Of a DNA stretch of 14,945 nt, positions 8,156 through 14,416 are shown piece after piece (within the stretch, counting starts at the first letter, position 1; every line of letters begins with the position of its first letter). This DNA comes from JAOTYV01 sp041557595 (GTDB lineage: Bacteria; Pseudomonadota; Alphaproteobacteria; UBA8366), in NCBI GenBank assembly GCA_041557595.1, contig JBFFGE010000115.1:1-14945 (forward strand), in the 5' to 3' direction. The translations under genes were made by a program, and so were the position numbers. The notes under the pieces are model-generated. The model was not told where the DNA came from and made no database searches. It was given only the letters and a program-made list of their open reading frames with translations.

Positions 8156-8482
8156 AAGAAGCTCGCCAGGACCAAGACCGGCCGGACGATCGGCAAGGGC
8201 ACCCGCTGGGCCGGCCGCAACGTCTCGAAAGGCTACAAGACGGTCGCCAAGAGCCGCACGGGCCGCGCCATCGGCTCCGCCGCGCGCACCGTCGACAAAC
8301 AGGTCTTCAAGCGCGCCAACAAGGGCTTGCGGACGGCCGGCAAGGGCCTGAAGAAAGGCGGCAAGGTGATCGGCCGGACCGCGAAAAAGACCACACGGAA
8401 GATCGGCAAGACCGCAAAGCGGACAACCCGCAAGATCGGCAAGACCGCCAAGAAGGTCGCGAAAAAGCTGAAGTTCTGGTAG
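8156..8482 (+). pseudogene. Detached C-terminal part of the Lys-rich gene, beyond the in-frame TAA
   Basis: This stretch continues the frame of the gene at 7187 after its TAA (8153-8155) and runs 108 codons to TAG. It has the same composition as the part before the stop (Lys, Arg, Thr, Gly) and nearly every codon ends in G or C. It contains a TGRTIG/TGRAIG near-repeat and three tandem 11-residue repeats, and closes with KKLKFW. It has no start codon near its beginning and no ribosome site; an in-frame GTG at 8366 is too late to help. It is either the lost tail of a mutated gene or, if the stop is an error or is read through, the normal C-terminus. TAC, AAA, CAA or GAA would each become TAA by one change. 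Confidence 0.75.
8363..8461 (+). repeat. Three tandem 33-bp (11-residue) basic repeats
   Basis: Three 33-bp units (8363-8395, 8396-8428, 8429-8461) encode KVIGRTAKKTT, RKIGKTAKRTT and RKIGKTAKKVA. Units two and three share an identical 17-bp core, AAGATCGGCAAGACCGC (8399-8415 and 8432-8448). An 11-residue period suits an amphipathic helix with three turns per repeat; the basic character resembles histone H1-like tails. The repeats lie beyond the TAA of the host gene. Confidence 0.88.
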
Positions 8483-8508
8483 ACGCGATCCGCTATTCAA
8501 ACGACCTG

Positions 8509-8535
8509 CGGCGCCGGGGTTTCACCTCGGCGCCG
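8509..8535. terminator. Hairpin between convergent genes, probably a shared terminator
   Basis: A 12-bp stem (8509-8520 with 8524-8535, one G-U wobble) closes on a TTC loop in the 73-bp gap between the stops of the Lys-rich gene and the lipoprotein gene. It is very GC-rich, and the CGGCGCCG arms are each palindromic. Neither side has a U-tract, so intrinsic termination is plausible for both strands but not certain. Confidence 0.6.
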
Positions 8536-8555
8536 TTCGCCGTCGAGGATCGACC

Positions 8556-9095
8556 CTATCGCGCCAGATCGAGGACCAGCTGCTCCCAGACACCGGTCGC
8601 CTGGCACACGACGCTGACCGCGCCGAAGGGCTGCTCGTCGGGCGCCTTGGTGGTGAATTGGAAGTTCGCGCGCATCACTTCCAATCGCTCGGCGCTCACA
8701 ACCTGACCGATCAGGTTCCGCACTTCGTTCCGGCCGGTTTCAACCATCCTGAGCGTGTACGACGTATTGACTTCGAATACCGTATTCGGGCCTTTCGGGG
8801 CGACGACGATGTTCATCCGGCCCGCCCGGCCGCTGACCCGGTGTTCGACAACCGTACCGCTGCGAAATCCCGACTCGTTGAAGTCCGCGTTGTCCGCCGG
8901 ATTGAACGTCCAATCCTTGGAATTGACCTTTTGCGTCAGCGTCCCGCAATCGATGAACTTCTCCGCCTGATTGTGTCCGACGGAGATACTGATGAAGCGG
9001 GATTCCTTGGAAATATTATTCACGACGAAGAAGTTCTGACCCAACCGCCGAACGAAACGGTCCCACGCCTGATCGAACGGCATCGCCACCGTCAC
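8556..9095 (-). CDS. Mature domain of an interrupted envelope lipoprotein
   Basis: The frame is open from GTG 9095 for 179 residues, but that start looks artificial. Eight codons further upstream the same frame meets a TAG (9117-9119), and beyond it lies an intact lipoprotein signal peptide starting at ATG 9239. The complete frame (8556-9239, 228 codons) would encode a lipoprotein anchored in the envelope. The domain opens with VAMPFDQAWDRFVRRLGQNFFVVNNISKES, runs through FIDCG, a Thr/Val-rich strand region (VFEVNTSYTLRMVE) and an ending with VCQATGVWEQLVLDL. The pattern 'bulky-AWDxFVxxL...FFVVNNI...ISV' resembles the helix-grip domains of BamC-like lipoproteins; this is a suggestion, not an assignment. 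The gene converges on the Lys-rich gene, 73 bp apart. Confidence 0.65.
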   Translation of the reverse strand: MTVAMPFDQAWDRFVRRLGQNFFVVNNISKESRFISISVGHNQAEKFIDCGTLTQKVNSKDWTFNPADNADFNESGFRSGTVVEHRVSGRAGRMNIVVAPKGPNTVFEVNTSYTLRMVETGRNEVRNLIGQVVSAERLEVMRANFQFTTKAPDEQPFGAVSVVCQATGVWEQLVLDLAR

Positions 9096-9116
9096 CGAGC
9101 TGGGGATCGTTGCCTG

Positions 9117-9239
9117 CTACGGCGGCTGGTATTTCGACTTAACGTCCAGCGACGCACACGCACCCAGCGCCGTCATCGCGGAAACGCAGATGACCGGACG
9201 GAAAACGCTTTTCAATCTCTGCTGCAGGATAGTGCCCAT
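9117..9239 (-). pseudogene. Detached lipoprotein signal peptide, ended by in-frame TAG
   Basis: From ATG 9237-9239 the minus strand encodes 40 residues: a basic start (QQRLKSVFR), a hydrophobic core (PVICVSAMTA), the lipobox LGAC with Cys28, and a linker ASLDVKSKYQPP, followed by TAG as codon 41. GAGG lies 5 nt before the ATG (plus positions 9245-9248), so initiation here is well supported. The frame continues after the TAG into the domain at 8556-9095 without a shift. TAG probably replaced CAG, TAC or a similar codon. As it stands a 40-residue lipopeptide would be made, with the mature domain lost unless translation restarts at GTG 9095. Confidence 0.8.
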
Positions 9240-9427
9240 CGATGCCTCGCAAAAAATAATGCCTCATCGATATGGAGCATTGGTTGATGACAGCTGGAGG
9301 CCCTAAACGAATGGCGATCAGATCGTCCTCAGATACCCCCCGAATTCGATAGCGAAGGGTACCCGTCTAACCGTCAATTCGCAACACGCCCCCCACCTGC
9401 CGCGGACACGCTCCGCCCATTCATCCC

Positions 9428-10189
9428 TCAGTACTGGATCCGCGTCGTTGCGGCGCCGTCGACGATCAGGTTGGTGCCGCTGATGTAACTCGCCGCCGGA
9501 CTCGCAAGAAACACCGCCGCGTTGGCCACTTCCTGCGGCGTTCCCAGCCGGCCCATCGGGCAGCGCGCCACGGCGTTGGCGTAGACTTTGGGGGTTTCGC
9601 GCTTGCGGGTGTCCCACACGCCGCCCTCGAAGAAGATCGCGCCGGGAGACACCGTGTTCGCGCGGATGCCCTTGCTGCCGAGCGTCGTGCTCAAGCCCGA
9701 GAGATAGCTGATGATCGCGGCCTTATGGCCGGCATAGGCGCGCACGCCGCCCGATATGTTGACCGCCGCCGTGCTGGAAATGGCCACGATCGCCGCTGCG
9801 TCGGATTTTTCCAGGAACGGCAACGCCGCCTCAACCGCCCGCACCGTGCCCAGCACGTCGACCTCCAGCCCGAGCCGCCAATCCGCCTCGCTCGCGCTGC
9901 CGACCAGCGCGCTGGCATTCGGCACCAGGATGTCGAGCCCGCCCAGCGCCTCCGCCGTCCGCTTGATCCAGTTGCGCAGGCCGTCGCCATCGGTCACGTC
10001 GACGGCGCCACCGATCGCCCTGCCGCCCGCAGCCGTTATCGCGGAGACCGCCGCATCGACCTGCGCCGCATCTCGCGCGCACAGCCCGACGGCGCACCCC
10101 TCGGCCACCAGCAAATCGACGATTTCGCGCCCGATACCCCGCGTCCCGCCGGTGATGATGGCCCGCTTACCCGCTAATCCCAGATCCAT
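9428..10189 (-). CDS. Short-chain dehydrogenase/reductase (SDR, classical type)
   Basis: NAD(P)-dependent oxidoreductase of 253 residues, the usual length for a classical SDR and cytosolic. TGGTRGIG at 13-20 is the dinucleotide-binding loop. NAS at 91-93 replaces the more common NAG, and the catalytic set is Ser139, Tyr152 and Lys156 (YAGHK), with normal spacing. The C-terminal GRLGTPQEVANAAVFLASPAASYISGTNLIVDGA is the standard 3-oxoacyl-reductase-like ending. An arginine occurs at 17 and at 39 after the second strand (LCARD), which suggests but does not prove NADPH preference. It diverges from the carbonic anhydrase gene across 199 bp. The substrate cannot be told. Confidence 0.95.
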   Translation of the reverse strand: MDLGLAGKRAIITGGTRGIGREIVDLLVAEGCAVGLCARDAAQVDAAVSAITAAGGRAIGGAVDVTDGDGLRNWIKRTAEALGGLDILVPNASALVGSASEADWRLGLEVDVLGTVRAVEAALPFLEKSDAAAIVAISSTAAVNISGGVRAYAGHKAAIISYLSGLSTTLGSKGIRANTVSPGAIFFEGGVWDTRKRETPKVYANAVARCPMGRLGTPQEVANAAVFLASPAASYISGTNLIVDGAATTRIQY

Positions 10190-10388
10190 CCTGTCTTTCC
10201 CCTTGGCAAATTCGAAAGGCGCCGTCGCGCCGCGATACTCCCCGCACGCTACAACCGGGCTGCCGACCAGGCCAGCCCGTCGACTGCAATAACGTCGTGC
10301 GGCGCTACGGTTGCTTCAGTACGGCATTTGGTATCTTGCGGCAGGGCGCGAATCCCGCCACAAATACTGCGCACCGTAGGAGCATTTC

Positions 10389-11027
10389 ATGCGCGACGTA
10401 CCCGAACTTGTGGAAGGCTATCGCCGCTTTCTTACCGCGCGCTATCCGCAGGAAGCCGCGCTGTACAGCAAGTTGGCCGAAGAGGGCCAGTCGCCCAAGA
10501 CAATGATCATCGCGTGCTGCGACAGCCGCGCCGACCCCGCCATGATCTTCAACGCCGGGCCGGGGGAGCTGTTCATCGTGCGCAACGTGGCGAACCTGGT
10601 GCCGCCGCATGAGCCCCATGGCGATTATCACGGAACCAGCGCGGCGCTCGAATTCGCGGTCACCGGGCTCGAAGTCGAAACCATCCTGGTGATGGGCCAT
10701 GGCCGCTGCGGCGGCGTGCGCGCCTTTCTGGACGGCCTGTACGAACGGCCCAAAAAACAGGGCTTTATCCAAAACTGGATGTCCTTGCTGAACCCGGCGC
10801 GCGCCGAGGTCATGCCGCAGATGGACGGCGCGTCGGACGCCGCGCGTCAGCAGATTCTGGAATTCGCCTCGATCCGCAATTCGATCAATAATCTCCAGTC
10901 ATTCCCTTTCATCAAGGAACGGCTGGCCGACGGCCGATTGCGCCTGCGCGGCGCCTATTTCGACATCGCGGACGGCCGGCTGCTGGCGCTGGACCCGGAA
11001 ACCGGAGACTTCACACCGGTCGACTGA
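10389..11027 (+). CDS. Beta-carbonic anhydrase
   Basis: Catalyses reversible hydration of CO2 to bicarbonate in the cytosol, supplying carboxylases and balancing pH. The 212-residue protein has the complete beta-class zinc site: Cys44 with the Asp45/Arg47 dyad in CCDSR, then His104 and Cys107 in GHGRCGG. FIVRNVANLVPP (62-73) and YHGTSAALEFAV (80-91) are the conserved core blocks. Length matches the CynT/Can-type plant-like enzymes. The start is firm: AGGAG at 10378-10382 lies 6 nt before the ATG. It is transcribed alone; its stop lies 26 bp from that of the convergent phosphatase gene, with only a 5-bp GGGCG/CGCCC hairpin between. Confidence 0.97.
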   Translation: MRDVPELVEGYRRFLTARYPQEAALYSKLAEEGQSPKTMIIACCDSRADPAMIFNAGPGELFIVRNVANLVPPHEPHGDYHGTSAALEFAVTGLEVETILVMGHGRCGGVRAFLDGLYERPKKQGFIQNWMSLLNPARAEVMPQMDGASDAARQQILEFASIRNSINNLQSFPFIKERLADGRLRLRGAYFDIADGRLLALDPETGDFTPVD

Positions 11028-11053
11028 GCACGGCGACGGGCGCACGGACGCCC

Positions 11054-11623
11054 TCACTGCGGCGGGATCGTGCCGACGACCGTGAACCCGTCCGGCCCAC
11101 CGAGCTTGAGCACGACGATCGCGCCCGATTGCGCATATTCGCCGGTCAATGTGGAGATGTTGACCTGATGCGTCACCATGACGGTGCTGCGCCCGGCCGC
11201 GTCGAGCCGCGACAGCTGCGCCCGCACGGCGCGGGTCTGATCAGCCTCATCGTACTGGCCCTCGAAAAACGAGTTGAGGCCCGCAAAACTCTCCACCTTG
11301 GCAAGCTTCAGCAGCGCCGCCGTCTCGAGGCAGCGGCACCAATCGCTGGACAAAAGGCGCGCGACGACAACCCCGTTGCGCCGGAACGCATCGCCGGTTC
11401 GCCGCGCCTGCGCCCGGCCTTCGTCGTTGAGGTTGCGCTGGGTCGAACAGTCGTCGAGCTTGAATGCCGCCGGGTCGCCGATGCCGGGCGCCAGGGCATG
11501 GCGCATCATCGCCACATGCCCGCCCCCGGCCAAGGCGGCCCATAGCGCGGCGGCGTCCTGGGCGGCCACCGGCCATGGCAAGAGCAAGGCGAAAGCAAGG
11601 AGCGCAGCGCGGGTGTGGGTCAT
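11054..11623 (-). CDS. Exported histidine phosphatase family protein
   Basis: A 189-residue protein of the phosphoglycerate-mutase-like (RHG) superfamily with a signal peptide (hydrophobic 5-20, AAQ at 20-22), so it should act in the periplasm. VAMMRHALAPG carries the catalytic Arg41-His42 in an RHA variant of the RHG motif; SSDWCRCLETA holds Arg97, and VTHQVN the second His, His152. The FFEGQYDEADQT stretch probably supplies the acid. These four pocket residues are present, so a phosphatase is likely, but substrates in this group are rarely predictable. I start it at ATG 11623, where the signal peptide begins, with GAGAG upstream; the frame stays open far upstream only because it runs antisense-shifted through the FAD gene. 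Confidence 0.88.
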   Translation of the reverse strand: MTHTRAALLAFALLLPWPVAAQDAAALWAALAGGGHVAMMRHALAPGIGDPAAFKLDDCSTQRNLNDEGRAQARRTGDAFRRNGVVVARLLSSDWCRCLETAALLKLAKVESFAGLNSFFEGQYDEADQTRAVRAQLSRLDAAGRSTVMVTHQVNISTLTGEYAQSGAIVVLKLGGPDGFTVVGTIPPQ

Positions 11624-11760
11624 GGCATCTCTCGGCGGGGCTGTGAATCGGCGGCGGCGGCGCGACACCGTCGCAACCATCCTGTGGTCCGCGTTCTGAC
11701 ATAGGCTCGAATCGCGGACCTGCAACCGCCTTAACGCACCAATTTTCATAGGGCGGAAGG

Positions 11761-13077
11761 TCACCGTTCGGCAGGTTCGGTCCGCGCGATCTTGTCGAGG
11801 CGGCGGTTGGCGACGAAGCGCAGCAGCGGATCGGGCGGCAGGAGTGCCGCCTCCGGGATCGCTTCCGCGAAGCGGAGTTCCTCGCTGTCGATACCGCAGA
11901 GTTTCTCCGCCATGAGCTTGCCGCACGCCGTCCCCCGGGTCATCGGCGCGGCGTCCGTCGTGAGGACGATATGCAGCCCGGGGGCGATTTCGCCGAACAC
12001 GCGGCCTTCGTTGCGGGTCATCGCCATGATGCCGCCCCATGTCGCGAACAGCTCGACACCGTCGAGCGCGGGCCACCGCTTGGCGATGCTGGCGCGATGA
12101 TTGGCGGCCGCCTCCGCGATGAGGTCGGCGCCGAACCGCTTGTCCCTCGCATAGGTAAAGGTGTTGCGCATCAGGATTCGGCCGTCGACGGTGAGCCGGA
12201 CCGTGCTGCCGTTCGGACTCGCGGGCAGCAGCCCGAATTGCGCGCCCCTGCCGACATGGCCGCGCTCTTCCGCGGTGAGCGGGCGCGTCAGGCTGGCGAA
12301 CAGGCCGAGCGGGACGACCCGGAAGCGCTTGAACCCCATTTCCTCGGCGAACACATGATTGGTCAGGATGAGTTGCCTGGCCACGATCTCGCCGTCCGGA
12401 CAGATCAGGCGAAACGCGCCATCGGTACGCAGTTCGGTAACGGGGCTGTCTTCGTACAGGGCCACATTCGCGGGCAGCGTGGCGCCGAGGCCGCGCATCA
12501 TCGCGGCCGGCTGCACCAGGGCCGCACCCTGGACATGGACGCCGCCGGTATAGAACCGCGATCCGGTGACCGCTTCCAGTTCGTCCCGGTCCATCCGGTC
12601 CTGCGGCACGCCCAGCGCGTCGAACCCGTCGGCGACCGCATCGAGATGGGCGTCGCCTTCCCGGCTGGCCGACACGTAGATCTGTCCGCAATCGGACCAG
12701 TCGCAGCGGATCTGGTGCGCCTCGACGATCTCGCGCAGATAGGCATGGCCGCACCCGAAAAGCCGGTCGGACCGGCGCGCGATGTCGAGATGCCTGATCC
12801 CGCCATGGCTGTGATGGGAGAGCATGAACCCGGCGTTCCGGCCGGAATTGCCATAGCCGACCCGCATGGCGTCGACAATGGCGACCGTATCGTCCGGGCG
12901 CAGCTCGCCGAGCCGCCTTGCGGCCGCAAGCCCGCAGGCGCCCGCGCCGAGCACCGCCCAGTCGGCAGTGACAGTGGACGTGACCCGCCGCGCCGCGGCG
13001 GGCGGCGGCAACGCCTCGTACCAGCCGTTGCGTACCCCGTCATTCGGCAGCTTGCGCGCGGTATGCACCGCCTTCAT
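11761..13077 (-). CDS. FAD-dependent amine/amino-acid oxidoreductase (DAO family, PuuB/OrdL-like)
   Basis: Flavoenzyme of 438 residues that should oxidise the C-N bond of an amine or amino acid in the cytosol. The N-terminal NGWYEALPPP and the later GYGNSGRNAGF (74-84) resemble gamma-glutamylputrescine oxidoreductases; the flavin loop GAGACG lies at 44-49, followed by AAARRL and an acidic-end strand (VAIVDA). The middle (VHVQGAALVQPAAMMRGLG) and the C-terminal ATWGGIMAMTRNEG, GLHIVLTTDAAPMTRGTACGKLMAE are the DAO flavin-contact segments. Length matches the family. ATG 13077 has GGAAGGG 6 nt upstream. It is preceded by no partner, and the histidine phosphatase lies 137 bp downstream on the same strand; an operon is possible. 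No glutamine synthetase or permease is nearby to support the putrescine pathway. Confidence 0.9.
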   Translation of the reverse strand: MKAVHTARKLPNDGVRNGWYEALPPPAAARRVTSTVTADWAVLGAGACGLAAARRLGELRPDDTVAIVDAMRVGYGNSGRNAGFMLSHHSHGGIRHLDIARRSDRLFGCGHAYLREIVEAHQIRCDWSDCGQIYVSASREGDAHLDAVADGFDALGVPQDRMDRDELEAVTGSRFYTGGVHVQGAALVQPAAMMRGLGATLPANVALYEDSPVTELRTDGAFRLICPDGEIVARQLILTNHVFAEEMGFKRFRVVPLGLFASLTRPLTAEERGHVGRGAQFGLLPASPNGSTVRLTVDGRILMRNTFTYARDKRFGADLIAEAAANHRASIAKRWPALDGVELFATWGGIMAMTRNEGRVFGEIAPGLHIVLTTDAAPMTRGTACGKLMAEKLCGIDSEELRFAEAIPEAALLPPDPLLRFVANRRLDKIARTEPAER

Positions 13078-13166
13078 GGGTCGCCCTTCCGGATTTCATC
13101 GGTGGGTCCGAGGATCATCGGTGCGCGGAACGGGGTCAAGAGCGGCCGTGCGCCCGGCCTGTAAAT

Positions 13167-13218
13167 TGGTAGCGGAGGAGGGACTCGAACCCCCGACACG
13201 CGGATTATGATTCCGCTG
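13167..13218 (-). tRNA. 3' portion of a CAU-anticodon tRNA (probably Met): attachment-site remnant
   Basis: Read on the minus strand, this holds the 3' part of a tRNA from about position 25: the anticodon arm GCGGA-ATCATAA-TCCGC (anticodon CAT), variable loop GTGTC, T arm GGGGG-TTCGAGT-CCCTC, acceptor strand CTCCGCT, discriminator A and encoded CCA. The D arm and the 5' acceptor strand (expected AGCGGAG at the start) are missing; after 13218 the sequence becomes AT-rich and unrelated. It is therefore not a working gene but what is left when an element integrates inside a tRNA gene. The CAU anticodon fits elongator Met or, less likely, lysidine-type Ile. Confidence 0.9.
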
Positions 13219-13231
13219 TCATTCATTGTTT

Positions 13232-14416
13232 TTACATAATTTTATTATGTTTTGCCGCATTTTTGTCGCAATCAAATAACTGTGCTTCGATCTTCGCCAT
13301 GGCTTCCTGGTCATCATCCGGCGATGGAAACAGGTGACCGTAGGTATCAAACGTCATCTGGATCGAGAAATGTCCCATCACCGTCTGCACCTTCTTGGGC
13401 TGGTAGCCGGCATACTGAATGAAGAGTGACGCCGCCGCATGGCGCAGTGCGTGCAGACCATATTTTGCCTTTTTGATCGGCTCCTCCCCTTCCTTTGCCG
13501 CCGGCTTTTCGATGTACATGCCGCACTCGATCTGAAGTGGCGCGAAGCCCCGGCGGAAAATGTTGCCGTGATTCTCGATGTTGCCGGAGCCGTTCGGAAA
13601 GACCAGATCGAGGACGCCCTCGGGACATTCCTTCTTCCATGCCTTGAGCGTGTTGAACACCAATGGCGTCATCGGAACCTTGCGGTGTCCCGCCTCCGAT
13701 TTCGGATCGCCTATTTCGTTCCAGCGATCCGCGCGGCGGCAAACATGGATTTCTTTTGTGTCGAAATTTACATCGCACCATTGCAGTGCTCGCATCTCGC
13801 TTGATCGAAGCCCGGTGAAAGTTGCCGTGACAACATATGGCCGCCAACGACCCTTGGCGTTTGTCACCAACACGTTGATTTCATCGAGGCCCGGTATCTC
13901 GGGCTTTCCGTGGCGCCTCTTTAAACTAGGCAGACGATGACCACGGGCAACGTTTTGCGCCACCAACCCGCGGGCCTCCGCTTCCGCGATCAAACTGCCG
14001 AGGCTGGTAAGGGCTTTCTTTGCCATCGCGACCGACCGTCCGTCGGCCAGCAAGTCGTCCACGAATTTTTTGATCATTGGCCGCTTGAGTTGGGACAGCT
14101 TACGGGTTCCAAGGTTCGGAATGATATGGCGGTCGAGATGCGCTTCGTATTCCCGCGTTGTTGACCGTTCAAGATTTCGGTTTTTGCAAGCAGCAATCCA
14201 AATGTCGCCAGCCTCCTTAACCGTGATGCTGACGCTATCAGGCGTGTGCACGCCGCTCCGGAGCTGGCCCTTGATTTCATCTAGCCGGTCGTTGGCGTCA
14301 CGTTTTCTTTTGAAGGTTTGCTGGCGGCGAACGCCTTCGGCGTCGAAATAGTCAACGATCCACGCCTCACGCGTCTCACCTTTGTACGTCCATTTCCGTT
14401 TTCGAACTTTTGCCAT
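13232..14416 (-). CDS. Tyrosine recombinase/integrase
   Basis: Site-specific DNA recombinase that inserts and excises the element at the tRNA site. The 394-residue protein has an N-terminal Arm-binding part (KWTYKGETREAWIVDYFDAEG), a SAM-like core-binding domain (about 70-150) and the catalytic domain. The catalytic set is complete: Arg204 (TGLRSSEMRALQW), Lys239 in the beta hairpin, His322 and Arg325 (HALRHAAAS), His349 (MGHFS) and the nucleophile Tyr359 (FDTYGHLF). I choose ATG 14416 because the protein opens there with MAKVRKRKW; a TTG at 14455 would add 13 unlikely residues. The gene points toward the tRNA remnant and stops 14 bp from it, a normal arrangement for tRNA-targeted integrases. 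Its codons are less GC-rich than those of the flanking chromosome. Confidence 0.96.
   Translation of the reverse strand: MAKVRKRKWTYKGETREAWIVDYFDAEGVRRQQTFKRKRDANDRLDEIKGQLRSGVHTPDSVSITVKEAGDIWIAACKNRNLERSTTREYEAHLDRHIIPNLGTRKLSQLKRPMIKKFVDDLLADGRSVAMAKKALTSLGSLIAEAEARGLVAQNVARGHRLPSLKRRHGKPEIPGLDEINVLVTNAKGRWRPYVVTATFTGLRSSEMRALQWCDVNFDTKEIHVCRRADRWNEIGDPKSEAGHRKVPMTPLVFNTLKAWKKECPEGVLDLVFPNGSGNIENHGNIFRRGFAPLQIECGMYIEKPAAKEGEEPIKKAKYGLHALRHAAASLFIQYAGYQPKKVQTVMGHFSIQMTFDTYGHLFPSPDDDQEAMAKIEAQLFDCDKNAAKHNKIM

Noticed and set aside
7184..8500. Long open frame (438 codons) antisense to the Lys-rich gene
   Set aside because: It arises because Lys (AAG) and Gly/Ala codons give Leu and Pro/Arg codons on the other strand. 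It has no ribosome site or family pattern, while the plus strand has a signal peptide and a Shine-Dalgarno.
8153..9119. A changed genetic code explaining both in-frame stops
   Set aside because: TAG and TAA both end intact genes in this window, so neither is generally read as an amino acid.
11726..11756. CCGCC/GGCGG inverted repeat after the FAD gene as a terminator
   Set aside because: It has only 5-bp arms around a 21-nt loop and no U-tract, so it is not convincing.
11054..12754. Apparent 566-codon frame fusing an Arg-rich region to the histidine phosphatase
   Set aside because: The upstream two-thirds is an out-of-frame reading of the FAD oxidoreductase gene. The true phosphatase start is ATG 11623 at the signal peptide.
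12866..13210. Plus-strand frame ending in EEGLEPPTRGL
   Set aside because: This ending is the well-known false translation of the tRNA T arm and acceptor stem; the rest is antisense to the FAD gene.
13167..13260. A complete tRNA gene, or a tRNA with an intron
   Set aside because: No D arm or 5' acceptor strand is found to the right of 13218, and the following sequence is the integrase 3' end.
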